Of a DNA stretch of 64,000 nt, positions 1 through 9,300 are shown piece after piece. Position numbers and translations under genes: made by a program. The notes under the pieces are model-generated. The model had not been told where the DNA came from, made no database searches, and was given only the letters and a program-made list of their open reading frames with translations. Location of the stretch: positions 124,001 to 188,000 of the forward strand of contig CAWUSE010000001.1 in NCBI GenBank assembly GCA_963925805.1, in the 5' to 3' direction. The stretch is from UBA10347 sp905182135 (GTDB lineage Bacteria; Actinomycetota; Acidimicrobiia; Acidimicrobiales; UBA10347). The stretch's first letter is position 1; the number at the start of each line of letters is the position of its first letter.

Positions 1-367
1 CTGCTGCTTCGATACCGCGCTTGAGGCTCATCGGGTTCGCGCCGGCTGCTACATTGCGCAGTCCTTCTTGCACGATCGCCTGAGCGAGCACGGTTGCGGT
101 GGTTGTGCCATCGCCAGCGACGTCATTGGTCTTGGTGGCGACCTCTTTGACGAGCTGGGCTCCCATATTCTCGAAAGGATCTTCGAGCTCGACTTCACGA
201 GCGATGGACACGCCATCGTTTGTGATGGTCGGTGCACCGAACTTCTTGTCGAGAACAACGTTACGGCCCTTTGGGCCGAGGGTTACTTTGACGGCATCAG
301 CGAGCTTGTTGACGCCCGCTTCAAGACTGCGACGAGCTGCGTCGTCGAACTTTAGAATCTTGGTCAT
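1..367 (-). CDS. groEL: Chaperonin GroEL (60 kDa), N-terminal part, cut by window edge
   Basis: This is the first 122 residues of the ATP-driven folding chamber subunit that works with GroES in the cytoplasm. The visible protein starts MTKILKFDDAARRSL, has the apical/equatorial opening VTLGPKGRNVVLDKKFG, and contains the ATP-binding DGTTTAT motif near residue 86. The ATG at 367 lies 6 bp after the groES stop, so the two genes form a groESL operon under the CIRCE-controlled promoter upstream of groES. The rest of the gene is outside the window. Identification is certain. Confidence 0.97.
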   Translation of the reverse strand, partial: MTKILKFDDAARRSLEAGVNKLADAVKVTLGPKGRNVVLDKKFGAPTITNDGVSIAREVELEDPFENMGAQLVKEVATKTNDVAGDGTTTATVLAQAIVQEGLRNVAAGANPMSLKRGIEAA

Positions 368-373
368 CGTTGA

Positions 374-664
374 CTACTTGACGGTCGCGAGTACATCGCG
401 AGCCGACAGGATCAACAGGTCTTCGCCATCGGAGCTAATTTCGGTGCCGCCGTACTTTGAGTACACAACGGTGTCACCAGCGGCGACGTCCATAGGGATT
501 ATTTCGCCGGTGGTGTCGCTGCGCTTGCCAGGACCCACTGCAAGGACTTCGCCCTGTTGTGGCTTTTCCTTGGCGCTATCTGGGATTACCAGACCACTTG
601 CGGTCGTTGCTTCGCCCTCGCTTGGGCGAACAACGATGCGGTCCTCTAAAGGCTGAAGGTTCAT
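374..664 (-). CDS. groES: Co-chaperonin GroES (10 kDa)
   Basis: GroES forms the heptameric lid of the GroEL chamber. The 96 residues match the family length. The N-terminal PLEDRIVVRP, the mobile loop around residues 18-32 (TTASGLVIPDSAKEKPQ) and the central GEVLAVGPG are all present. The start ATG is preceded by an AGGAG Shine-Dalgarno about 7 nt away. It is first in the groESL operon, and a promoter plus CIRCE element sit 90-140 bp upstream, which points to HrcA control by heat shock. Confidence 0.97.
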   Translation of the reverse strand: MNLQPLEDRIVVRPSEGEATTASGLVIPDSAKEKPQQGEVLAVGPGKRSDTTGEIIPMDVAAGDTVVYSKYGGTEISSDGEDLLILSARDVLATVK

Positions 665-710
665 CGAGGCTCTCCTAAAAATTAAGCTCGAGATGTGTCT
701 TTATGGATGA

Positions 711-733
711 TTAGCGCTCTCTAAAAGCTCTAA
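711..733. promoter_or_regulatory. Degenerate CIRCE-like inverted repeat
   Basis: On the minus strand the arms read TTAGAGCTT and GAGCGCTAA with a 5-nt spacer; 7 of 9 positions pair. It lies between the true CIRCE and groES. The spacer is 4 nt shorter than in CIRCE, so HrcA binding is uncertain; it may simply be a leader stem-loop. Confidence 0.3.
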
Positions 734-752
734 CCGGGTGACCTGACGAGAG

Positions 753-779
753 TTAGCACTCTCGGCAGGCGACTGCTAA
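753..779. promoter_or_regulatory. CIRCE operator (HrcA binding site)
   Basis: The plus strand reads TTAGCACTC, nine bases, then GACTGCTAA. This matches the CIRCE consensus TTAGCACTC-N9-GAGTGCTAA with exact spacing and one mismatch. It overlaps the last base of the -10 box and the predicted transcription start of groES, the standard position for repression by HrcA. Confidence 0.9.
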
Positions 780-806
780 CTCTAGTGGGGGGCACGCCGT
801 AGTCAA
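779..806 (-). promoter_or_regulatory. Housekeeping-type promoter of groESL
   Basis: On the minus strand TTGACT (806-801) is followed by 16 bases and TAGAGT (784-779). Both hexamers are close to the sigma-70/SigA consensus. Transcription would start inside the CIRCE element, so HrcA binding would block it directly. Confidence 0.75.
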
Positions 807-844
807 CCTCCGAAACAGAGGTTTTTGGGCCGACCACGAACGAT

Positions 845-1861
845 CTAGGCGATCCAGTTCAGCTTCAGGTTCGGTTTAGCTCCCAAGTCGAGCCCGGATG
901 GGCCATCAGCGTTCAGTCGCCACCACGCCGCGGTCGCGATCATCGCAGCATTGTCGGTACACATCGAGCGACTCGGAACATAAGCGCGGACACCGCTCTG
1001 CACGGCGTAATCCTTCGTGCGTTCACGCAACTCGCTGTTTGCCGCAACGCCACCTGCAAGACAAATTGCGGTGGCACCGACTTCCTCGGCTGCCCGCTTC
1101 GCCTTGGCCAACAGCACGTCGACGACTGCAGCTTGGAAAGACGCCGAGACATCTTCGGCTGAAACATTAGGATTTTTCCGGACATGATTGATGACGGCAG
1201 TCTTGAGGCCGCTGAACGAGAAGTCGTAACCATCGTTGATCATCGGGCGGGGGAACTTGATAGCCGTCGGGTCGCCTTGGGTGGCAAGTTGATCGATAAC
1301 TGGCCCGCCTGGATACCCCAGGTCCAGATAACGAGCGACCTTGTCGAAGGCCTCGCCTGCGGCATCGTCGACGGTCTGTCCAATCAGGCGGTACATCCCG
1401 TGACCCTGCATCTCAATCAGCATGGTGTGGCCCCCAGAAACAAGCAGCACCACAAGTGGGAACTCCAGGTCAGGCTCCTCCAGCAACCCTGCGTAGAGGT
1501 GTCCTTCGAGATGGTTAACGCCAATGAACGGAATACCCCATGTGAGCGCCAATGCCTTGGCTGCGCTCACGCCAACGAGTAGCGAACCAACAAGACCCGG
1601 TCCGTAGGTCGCTGCAACGGCCGTCAGTTCCTTGCCCGTCCGACCAGCTTCGACCAGCGACTGTGCAACCACGGGAGTGATTAGTTCGGTGTGTGCTCGG
1701 CTGGCGATCTCAGGCACGACGCCCCCGAAGCGTGCATGCAGGTCAATCTGGCTGCTCACGACCGACGACAAGATCGTCTTGCCATCGACAACGACCGAAG
1801 CTGCGGTCTCGTCGCACGAGGTCTCGATGCCAAGAATCGTCTGTCCTAGTGTCTCGGTCAT
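845..1861 (-). CDS. tsaD: tRNA N6-adenosine threonylcarbamoyltransferase TsaD
   Basis: TsaD transfers the threonylcarbamoyl group from threonylcarbamoyl-AMP to A37 of ANN-decoding tRNAs (t6A), acting with TsaB and TsaE. The 338 residues match the Kae1/TsaD length. Seen motifs are ILGIETSCDETA near the N-terminus, the metal-binding region SRAHTE plus VNHLEGHL near residues 55-124, and the ATP-binding VSGGHT and ADLAGGVAAN-like CLAGGVAANSELR stretch near 270. The start overlaps the rimI stop by 4 bp (ATGA), so it is translationally coupled at the end of the tsaE-tsaB-rimI-tsaD operon. Confidence 0.97.
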   Translation of the reverse strand: MTETLGQTILGIETSCDETAASVVVDGKTILSSVVSSQIDLHARFGGVVPEIASRAHTELITPVVAQSLVEAGRTGKELTAVAATYGPGLVGSLLVGVSAAKALALTWGIPFIGVNHLEGHLYAGLLEEPDLEFPLVVLLVSGGHTMLIEMQGHGMYRLIGQTVDDAAGEAFDKVARYLDLGYPGGPVIDQLATQGDPTAIKFPRPMINDGYDFSFSGLKTAVINHVRKNPNVSAEDVSASFQAAVVDVLLAKAKRAAEEVGATAICLAGGVAANSELRERTKDYAVQSGVRAYVPSRSMCTDNAAMIATAAWWRLNADGPSGLDLGAKPNLKLNWIA

Positions 1862-2436
1862 GCTGCGGCTCCTGTGTCTCGGTCGGATTCGGTGTGGTCG
1901 TGGGCAACCTGTAGCTCTGCCAGCCGTTCACGCCACGTATCGGAAGACACATCAGCGATAGCCATGACAACAGCGTCGGTGCTCCCCTGTCCATCGCTGC
2001 GGTCATAGAAATTGCGCTCGACCCCCACAGGTACGAAACCGAAACGGCTGTACATCCGTTGAGCGCGCCTGTTGGCCGGTCGGACTTCGAGTTGGAGGTT
2101 TGCGACATGGGGTTGATCCAGAACCTTGTCGATCAACCTCAACATCATGGCCGTGGCATGGCCCTGCCCGTGCTGTTGCGCAGCGACAGCAACGTTGGTG
2201 ACCCGACACGACGAAGCATCGATCCACGCCGATGCATGGCCGACGACACCAACGTCGGTCTGGGCGACCAGATGAACCCGGTCATTTTGTTCGACCTCGT
2301 CGAGGAATACGCGGTATGACCATGCCTGGCCGTGTGCTTCGACATCAATCATTTGGAGCCTCGCAATGTCGGCCTCTTGCAGTAGACGCAGCGTGCGCCC
2401 ATTCATGGAAGCACGCATCCCTGGGTCAAAGCTCAT
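1858..2436 (-). CDS. rimI: Ribosomal protein S18-alanine N-acetyltransferase RimI
   Basis: A GNAT-fold acetyltransferase; RimI family members acetylate the N-terminal alanine of ribosomal protein S18 and other proteins. Motif A, QQHGQGHATAMMLRLI, and the RxxNxxAxxxYxxxGF-like stretch RPANRRAQRMYSRFGF are visible in the middle of the protein. At 192 residues it is about 40 longer than E. coli RimI, with an extra N-terminal dozen residues and a hydrophilic C-terminal tail. It overlaps both tsaB and tsaD by 4 bp, the usual actinobacterial tsaE-tsaB-rimI-tsaD arrangement. Substrate is inferred from family and context. Confidence 0.88.
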   Translation of the reverse strand: MSFDPGMRASMNGRTLRLLQEADIARLQMIDVEAHGQAWSYRVFLDEVEQNDRVHLVAQTDVGVVGHASAWIDASSCRVTNVAVAAQQHGQGHATAMMLRLIDKVLDQPHVANLQLEVRPANRRAQRMYSRFGFVPVGVERNFYDRSDGQGSTDAVVMAIADVSSDTWRERLAELQVAHDHTESDRDTGAAA

Positions 2437-3131
2437 TGGGCAGGCCTGGTCTGCCAGTTGATCTCGGCGTCGGGGCGTCGCAGGTAGAGCGGCTTAATTT
2501 CAGTCGGCTGCACGAACTCTTCGCGTAGTGCCCGAGCGTGTGCCAAAGCGACTAATGACGACGCCGACGGATACGCCAGACTCTCGTCCGCGATCTCAAC
2601 CTTGGTCAGGCCTTCGAGCATGTCGCGATAACGGAGGGCGCCATCTCCCACGACCAAACACTCGGTGCTGGCGGCTTGAAGCTCGCCATAGAGATCGTCG
2701 GGAGTGACCACTTGAGGTTCACTCACTCGCTGCACGCCACCTGGCACTTGTCGATAGAAAGCGGTGAACAGTTCGCCTCGGCGTGCATCGATAGTGGCAG
2801 CGATCAGCCGGCGGGTGTGACGCACTGGGAAGGCAAGCAGGTCCAAACTGCTGACACCAATCATCGGCACGCTGAGCCCAAAGGCGATGGCCATCGCAGT
2901 CGATATGCCGACGCGAAGACCAGTAAAAAGGCCAGGGCCGACGTCGACAGCTACCACGCTAATTTCACTGATATCAATACACGCTTGTGACAACGTGAAC
3001 TCGATCTGGGGTGCCAGCGACTCGGCATGGCGGCGCCCGCTTGCCGAATGGGCAGACGCGAGCACACCTTCGTGCCCGCCAATAGCGCAGCCGACCTGGG
3101 CCGTAGCGCTCTCTATTCCGAGTATGAGCAT
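2433..3131 (-). CDS. tsaB: tRNA threonylcarbamoyladenosine biosynthesis protein TsaB
   Basis: TsaB is the non-catalytic ASKHA-fold partner that dimerises with TsaD and is needed for t6A synthesis. The protein is 232 residues. It starts MLILGIESATAQVGCAIGG and carries the GPGLFTGLRVGISTAMAIA motif near residue 68, both diagnostic of the family. The start codon shares one base with the tsaE stop (TGATG), and the 3' end overlaps rimI. Confidence 0.95.
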   Translation of the reverse strand: MLILGIESATAQVGCAIGGHEGVLASAHSASGRRHAESLAPQIEFTLSQACIDISEISVVAVDVGPGLFTGLRVGISTAMAIAFGLSVPMIGVSSLDLLAFPVRHTRRLIAATIDARRGELFTAFYRQVPGGVQRVSEPQVVTPDDLYGELQAASTECLVVGDGALRYRDMLEGLTKVEIADESLAYPSASSLVALAHARALREEFVQPTEIKPLYLRRPDAEINWQTRPAQ

Positions 3132-3646
3132 CAGGCATCCTGTCGGTCGGTGATCAGGCGATCTGCCAGTGCGTCACGAAGTACTGGAACTCGAGCCGTC
3201 CAGTCAGGCCCTACCGCTAGCAGCGAAATTTCTCGATCGTCATCACCATCACCGAACCCGAATGACAACAATGCGTATCCCGCCGGAAGCGCAGGGGCGA
3301 TGGTGTCTCCCCATTCGATGACGACGGCGCCTTCGCTCTCGAACAGCTCAGGCAACGCCAGGTCGATGACTTCTTCGATCTGGTCGATCCGGTACACATC
3401 TAGATGGTGCAGCGTCAGTCGTCCACCTTCGTATTGCTGGTGCAGCGTGAATGTCGGACTCGTGATGTGTTCGACGATGCCCAGTTCAGCGCCAAGCGCT
3501 TTGGTAAACGTTGTCTTACCTGCGCCTAGGTCACCACCAAGAACGAGCACGTCGTTCGGTTTCAAGACGCGAGCGATGGCCTGCGCTATGGCGGCAGTGT
3601 CGTCAGGTCCAGATGAGAGGGCAGCGATATCGGCAAGGCGGTCCAC
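3131..3646 (-). CDS. tsaE: tRNA threonylcarbamoyladenosine biosynthesis ATPase TsaE
   Basis: TsaE is the P-loop ATPase of the bacterial t6A complex. Seen are the Walker A GGDLGAGKTTFTKALG (residues ~38-53), SPTFTLHQQYEGG and HHLDVYRI in the middle, and VIEWGD near residue 110. The length (171) is normal. The GTG at 3646 starts exactly 6 nt after a TAAATT hexamer, so the operon is probably read from a leaderless transcript. It is the first gene of tsaE-tsaB-rimI-tsaD. Confidence 0.95.
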   Translation of the reverse strand: MDRLADIAALSSGPDDTAAIAQAIARVLKPNDVLVLGGDLGAGKTTFTKALGAELGIVEHITSPTFTLHQQYEGGRLTLHHLDVYRIDQIEEVIDLALPELFESEGAVVIEWGDTIAPALPAGYALLSFGFGDGDDDREISLLAVGPDWTARVPVLRDALADRLITDRQDA

Positions 3647-3652
3647 CCTCGG

Positions 3653-3658
3653 AATTTA
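3653..3658 (-). promoter_or_regulatory. Putative -10 box (TAAATT) of leaderless tsaE operon
   Basis: TAAATT on the minus strand, then six bases (CCGAGG), then the tsaE GTG. With the usual 6-7 nt from -10 box to start site, transcription would begin at the G of GTG. No good -35 box is seen at 17 bp. Confidence 0.5.
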
Positions 3659-3711
3659 CCGCCGCTGACGCCCCGCCCTGCATACAACTCGCCACAAAAT
3701 GCATGCAGGTC

Positions 3712-4821
3712 TCAGTGCTCTGCGGTCAAGATCAGCCGATCCAGTGCTTCGTCGTGCGCTTGTGCCGATGCTGTTTCATCGAAGCGCTGCATCGATACCC
3801 GCAGACCCTCGACCCTGTCTCGAGCTGCATCGACATCTTCAAGCGCGGCGCACAGTGCGCTTCTCAATTCTCCATTCGGGTAGAGCGCTGCCTCGTGCCA
3901 CTGGGGCTCAATGAGCTCGGGAAAGCTGAGCCGGGCCGGCAGAACGGGCACCGCACCAGCGGCGAGGGCCTCGACTATGGCGATGCCAAAAAACTCGTGA
4001 TCGGCAGCGCTCACGACCACATCGCAGCTGAGCAGCAGCTGCTGGTACTCATCGTCTGGCAGGTAGCCGTGATGATCGATCCGGTCGCCCAGTTGTTCGT
4101 GGATCCATGCGAACTCCCGGTTGTCTGGGCGTTGATTCTGGCCCGCCAACGCGACGGTAAACAGCACACCTTGCTCAGCTAGCTGAGCAAGTGCCGAGAA
4201 CACAGCTTGCGGGTTCTTGTCGTGATCCCAGCGTTGGTTCCACAACACACGCGGCACCAAGCGCTCGGTCCGCTCGCCGGCGATCAGGGTGGCGGCTTCG
4301 ACTCCAGGCCAAAGCACCGACGCTCGCTCGAAAACCGTGTCGATCAGATGGCTGTGTGTCGGCACTGGTTGCGACCCGAGCAAACCAGGCAAGGCGTTGC
4401 GCAAGGCATCTCGGTGAAACGACGAGTTGAACCACACCGCATCGGACGCAACAAGGGATTGCCAATTAACCAATGCGGCCGACGTATCGGAGCGCTGGTT
4501 CGGCGCAAGCGGATACAGCAGTTGACTCTCGTGCACATAAACAGCTAGGGGCGTGTTTCCAAGTGAGCGGCGAGCATGTCCAGCAAATGCGGCAACGTCG
4601 ACCAGTCCGCTGACCACCACGGCATCAGGCCGGCCCTGCTGCTTGACCGCAGCATTGAAGTCAGCGGCCAGAGTGACAGCGCCGCCACGCAAGCGCCACC
4701 GCCAGAACTCATCAGGATGCGTTACCAACGAGATGTCGTGGCGACTGTGACGGATCCAGGCATCAGCCCACGCTCGATGCGACCCGCCATAGAACGACTC
4801 GACCAAAACCACCCGAGCCAT
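3712..4821 (-). CDS. GT4-type glycosyltransferase of the DUF3524/GTDC1 family, probable tRNA-queuosine mannosyltransferase
   Basis: The protein (369 residues) resembles vertebrate GTDC1/QTMAN, which adds mannose from GDP-mannose to queuosine in tRNA-Asp. The N-terminal DUF3524 half has VESFYGGSHRAW (residues 7-18), FWRWRLRG (39-46), VYVHESQLLYP (94-104) and FNSSFHRD (131-138). The glycosyltransferase half has LWNQRWDHDKNP (193-204), HGYLPDDEYQQLL (251-263) and HEFFGIAIVEALAAG (275-289), where the EX7E-type GT-B motif lies. It sits 15 bp after alr and 65 bp before tsaE, next to the t6A genes. The family is clear; the substrate in this organism is inferred, because no queuosine synthesis genes are in the window. 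Confidence 0.8.
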   Translation of the reverse strand: MARVVLVESFYGGSHRAWADAWIRHSRHDISLVTHPDEFWRWRLRGGAVTLAADFNAAVKQQGRPDAVVVSGLVDVAAFAGHARRSLGNTPLAVYVHESQLLYPLAPNQRSDTSAALVNWQSLVASDAVWFNSSFHRDALRNALPGLLGSQPVPTHSHLIDTVFERASVLWPGVEAATLIAGERTERLVPRVLWNQRWDHDKNPQAVFSALAQLAEQGVLFTVALAGQNQRPDNREFAWIHEQLGDRIDHHGYLPDDEYQQLLLSCDVVVSAADHEFFGIAIVEALAAGAVPVLPARLSFPELIEPQWHEAALYPNGELRSALCAALEDVDAARDRVEGLRVSMQRFDETASAQAHDEALDRLILTAEH

Positions 4822-4836
4822 ACGTGCCTGTCGCCC

Positions 4837-5979
4837 TTAGATGTAACGACGACGGACGCGTCGCCCGATGTCGCACACAATTTCGTAAGGAATGGTGTCT
4901 AGCCGCACCGCAATATCGTGCACACTGATCGACTCGGCGCCTTGTTTGCCAATGATCACCACAGGGTCGCCCTCGATGTTGCTAGCGCCCTGGCCGAGAT
5001 CGATCATGGCTTGGTCCATGGTGACCACACCGATGATGGGGCACAGCTTGCCACCTACGATGACCTGGCCACCTCTGCGATAGGAATCGCGGCGTAGCCC
5101 GTCGGCGTAGCCCATTGGGATTGTCCCGACGACGGTCCCGGTGTCAAAGACGTGCTCGAACCCATACGAGATTGCTTCACCAGCAAAGACTCGCTTGACC
5201 ATTGACAACTGCGTCGTCAGCGTCATGGCTGGCTCCAGACCAAGTTCGCTGCCAATACCAGCGGCTGGTTCAAGTCCATAGGCACCAATACCGACACGCA
5301 CCATGTCAAATAGCGCGTCATGGCCTGCCAAAAGGCCAGCCGAGTTGGCAGCGTGAATAATCACCGAGTCGTCGATTTCGTCTCGCAGCACCTCGAGCAA
5401 CGAACGGAATCGATCAAGCTGGATTGCCGTCTCGGGTCGGTCCGGCTCGTCGGCCACGGCAAGATGCGTCCACACGCCTCCCAGTCGGATGTCTGGCTTA
5501 GCGGCAATTGCCCGCACAGCCTCAAGGACATAACCTCCATCGGCTGACGCTCGTTCGCCTGCGGGACGAAGCCCAACTCGGTTCATGCCCGTGTCCAGGT
5601 TCAGATGAACATCGACAGGCTTAGTGCATTGCCGAGAGTCTGCTGCAGACACCAACGCCGCTAGCCCGGTAGAGGAGTACAGCGTTGCTGTCAGGTCAGA
5701 CTCGACAACCTCGAACATCTCAGCCGGGCGGGGCTCGGACAGCAAAAGTATCGGAGCCGTGACGCCGGATTCTCGAAGCTCGATGCCCTCCTCGACCAAC
5801 GCAACCGCGATCCATGTCGCACCGGCATCGAGGGCCGCTCGCGCCGTGGCCACGCTGCCATGGCCATACCCATCGGCCTTCGTAACAGCACAAACCTGGG
5901 CCGGCGCAGCACGGGCCACGAGCCGTTCGACATTACGGCCGATGGCGCCAAGGTCGACAGTTGCTTCGGTTGGGCGCAT
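4837..5979 (-). CDS. alr: Alanine racemase
   Basis: A PLP enzyme that interconverts L- and D-alanine for peptidoglycan. The PLP lysine is in AVTKADGYGHG (Lys34). The second catalytic base lies in AISYGFEH, and the GIGAYGLEPA and MGYADGLRRD motifs are present. The 380 residues match the family. A GGAG Shine-Dalgarno is 8 nt before the ATG. It is followed 15 bp later by the glycosyltransferase gene, so the two are probably cotranscribed. Confidence 0.97.
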   Translation of the reverse strand: MRPTEATVDLGAIGRNVERLVARAAPAQVCAVTKADGYGHGSVATARAALDAGATWIAVALVEEGIELRESGVTAPILLLSEPRPAEMFEVVESDLTATLYSSTGLAALVSAADSRQCTKPVDVHLNLDTGMNRVGLRPAGERASADGGYVLEAVRAIAAKPDIRLGGVWTHLAVADEPDRPETAIQLDRFRSLLEVLRDEIDDSVIIHAANSAGLLAGHDALFDMVRVGIGAYGLEPAAGIGSELGLEPAMTLTTQLSMVKRVFAGEAISYGFEHVFDTGTVVGTIPMGYADGLRRDSYRRGGQVIVGGKLCPIIGVVTMDQAMIDLGQGASNIEGDPVVIIGKQGAESISVHDIAVRLDTIPYEIVCDIGRRVRRRYI

Positions 5980-6105
5980 AACAATGCTCCGGGATGGATC
6001 AGGCAGCGAAACGAAGCGTCAAAGCGCACGTGTTGCTCAACAAGACGCTAGCAGCGTGTCGAAAAACACATACCGCACGACACGACACCGCCATTGTTCA
6101 GTCGC

Positions 6106-6134
6106 CTGCCAGTGTCCTGTCCACTACTTATAGT
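6106..6134 (+). promoter_or_regulatory. Possible promoter CTGCCA-N17-TATAGT
   Basis: The -10 hexamer is one base from consensus and the -35 matches 4 of 6 at ideal spacing. It points to the small ORF at 6181-6288, or to an antisense transcript into glmS. Confidence 0.35.
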
Positions 6135-6180
6135 GTCGAGGCAACGGCCCTCTGCGTCCCAGCTGCGGTCCCGAAATGTA

Positions 6181-6288
6181 ATGTCAACGCGAGGAGCAGC
6201 GATTCCCGCGGCCGTGTGGGCAGTCCTCCTGAAGCTTTACGAAGAACACAGGTTTAGTCTCAGATACGTCGATTTCGAGCGTCTATGA
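6181..6288 (+). CDS. Possible small protein, 35 codons, unknown
   Basis: ATG to TGA, lacking a Shine-Dalgarno. The predicted peptide starts MSTRGAAIPAAVWAVLLK and continues as an amphipathic helix rich in Leu, Tyr, Glu and Arg. It lies 47 bp downstream of a promoter-like element and converges on glmS. No family is recognised. It may be chance. Confidence 0.2.
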   Translation: MSTRGAAIPAAVWAVLLKLYEEHRFSLRYVDFERL

Positions 6289-6322
6289 CGTCCTGATGAT
6301 CGAGACCGTGATGGACGCACGC

Positions 6323-9300
6323 TTAGACGTCGTTCGTTCGCCAGTGGTCGGCTATGAGAACCGCAGGTCGCACCAGCAGTTCGTCGAGCGGGATCACTGT
6401 CAATGGTGTCTCATCAAACGAGGCCTCGGTCTCCAATACCGCATCGCGAATCTGGTCGTAACGGCCGTGATATGCCTGCAGAACAGCCCTTACCAGATTC
6501 GGTGTTAGCGAATCGGCGAGCTTGATATAGAGCAGCGTAATGCCAACCGTTTCGGTGTCTTTTACCTCGGGCACAAAAACGATCAACCGTTGGTCTCGGC
6601 GCCCCCTTGTGATTAGCACCCGGCATTCCGTTGCGACTCGATGTTTTGTACCGCGCAGCACCGGATCGATGTCAACACGCGAGGCGATACCCACCGATAT
6701 TCCGCCTCGATCAATGATGGAAATGGTCGCACCGTCACCGACCACATCGCCTTGTATCGAATAGCGAGTGAAGCCGAGCACTTCGACTACTGCAGCGTCG
6801 ATGCCTGCGAGGGTGCGCAATGTGCTGTAGGTAAGAGCGTCACGAGATGCGCCGGCCTCGATTGTCCTGGCCACCAGTGGCACGTGCAAAAGGCTTTCAT
6901 CGGTGCGGCTGATGCCGACCGTTACTGTCTTGGCCTGATGCTTGATGGCGTCGATAGGACGTGTCAGCTCGTCGATGGCCTTGGCTACTACCCTCGCCAG
7001 GTCATCAATCACGACCGCTGGGGTTCCGACCTTGCCGAAGTCAAGCCCGTAGGACCCAAGCTCGGCTACACCAGACGCATACCGCAAAAGAAGCGCCATA
7101 TCGACAGCGGTCGAACTAGAAAGATGACCGTTGTAGCGGTGTTTGCGCAAGCCGTCGCCAAATATCGAACGAGCCTGCGTAATCGCTGGCTGAATGCGAG
7201 CGAGCATGTCAGACCCGTAGCTATCGGGCTGCGATGCAACCTCAGCGTCGATGGCCGCACGAAGCTTGCGCAGCGGCATAGCGAGCGAGTCGATGGCCAA
7301 GGCGGCCTCGTAGCCGAATAGGTGACCAACAAGTGCCGAGAGCACGAAGCCAAGTTCAGGTTCAACTACCGGAACACTGATCACATCGGTTGTACCGAAG
7401 CGATTCTCGTCGGCAGCAGCAATCACGACCGGCGTGGCTTTGTGTGCCCGAAAAATCGCAACTTCCTTGACGGCATCGTCGGCAGTGCTGCCCTGCAGAC
7501 CTGCCGCACAAACCAGGATCAGCGGCTCAGACGAAAGATCGATGTGCTTCTTGTCTTCGATGCTGTCGCATGCGATTGCCTTGTAACAAAGCTCGCTGAG
7601 CTTGACGCGAACTTCTTCGGCAGCAATGCGGTTGCTACCACTGCCAACAATTGCCCAGTACTGCTTACTGGGGGCAAGTCGAGCTGCGACTTCGCCGATG
7701 TGTTCGCGTGACGCAATGACAGACTCCATGGCCTGGGGAAGGTCCGCTAAGCCAGCCAGGACTCGTTGTGTCATAGCGTGGGCGCCGCTTGGTCGACCAA
7801 TTTGATCAGCAATTGCGGTCGCGAGAAGGAAGCCCGCTGCGATCTGGCTATAGAAGGCCTTGGTCGATGCAACACTCATTTCGACGTCTCGGCCATCACT
7901 TGTATAAAGCACCCCATCTGCCTTGTCGGTCAGATCGCTTCCACGTCGATTGACGATGCCGATCACCGAGGCACCGCGCTCGCGGGCAAGGTCGACGGTC
8001 CGATTGGTGTCGGTCGTGGTCCCTGACTGGCTTACGGCAACGATGAGCACGTCGCTCATGTCAGATTCCAAACCAAAGCCAGACAGTTCGGTAGCCAGGT
8101 CATAGCTGACTTGCAGACGCTTGCCATCGACTTGGGCTGCTAATGCCTCGGCAAACGAGCGAGCCGCAATAGCAGCGGTTCCTTGACCAATACCCAAAAC
8201 ACGTGTGATGGCGCCGCCGGCGAGCGACTGGCGAACAGCCGCTGGCAACGTCCCGTCGCTGACTTGGACCTGATAGTTGCCGTCAGTTTCGGTGAGCTTG
8301 CCGCTCAACGTGTTGCGGAACGAATTCGGCGCTTCGGAGATCTCTTTGAGAAGAAAGTGTGGATACCCGGCCCGGTCGATATCGCTAGTAGTGATCTCAG
8401 CCGTCACAACGTCGTGCTCAAGCATTGGCAGCGGTGTGCCGTCGTAACTCTGACGAGACAACCCGCGTAACGTGCCAGCTTCGTTCCGATCCAAAGTCAG
8501 GATCTGACCACGAGCAGATGCCGGGTTCGTCGGGTCAACCGGAGTTTCACCATCGAGCCGCACATAGTTCGACGTCAACTCAACCACGCCATAGGGCTCG
8601 CTAGCCACGACATAGGTGTCTTCGGCCAGGCCCACATAGAGGGCCTGCCCGCTGCCACGCTGAGCTAGCCGCAACATATCTGGTTCATGCGCTCCAGCCA
8701 AGGCAATAGCGACCGAGCCGTCAAACGAAGCGACGCAGGAGCGGAAGGCCTCGGTGGTGTCTTGTCCACCGCGGACTCGATCAGCTACCAGCGATGGGAT
8801 GACCTTGGCATCAGTCGTGATCGTCGTGGGGTAGTTCAAGCCAGCTTCAGCGGCCAGATCGGCGTAGTTGTCAACGTCACCGTTCAGCGCCGCCACGAAA
8901 TACGGGTCGTTCCCGTGTCCGTCGACGTCACTGTTTACCGGATGGGCATTTGCTTGGCTGATGATGCCAACGCTGGCCCACCGGGTGTGGCCCACGACCA
9001 TGACCTGTGTGCCTTCGTTGCCGAGGAGTTGGGACAAAAGTTCGTCAGCAGCGATCGCCCTGCGCAGTGCATCTGTGTTGTCGCCCAGGTCACCGATCTC
9101 GGCCGATTCCTTATAAACGAAACTGACGACATCGCCGACGCGACGAACGGCATTGTTCACGAACGAGGGGTCACCGCTGCGCTCTGAGATTGCGCGAGCC
9201 AAAGCGGGTTCATCAAGGTTCTCGCCATGTCCGCTTACGAACAGGTGTAATCCGAGCGAATCTCGCCCACGAACTTCGAGCCGATCCAGTGCCGACAAGG

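Larger units (their letters stand above)
5980..6322. other. Gap between alr and glmS
   Basis: The 343 bp should carry the alr promoter on the minus strand; only a weak TTGACG is seen. On the plus strand CTGCCA (6106-6111) and TATAGT (6129-6134) are 17 bp apart, upstream of a possible 35-codon ORF (see next entry). No tRNA or terminator was recognised. Confidence 0.4.
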
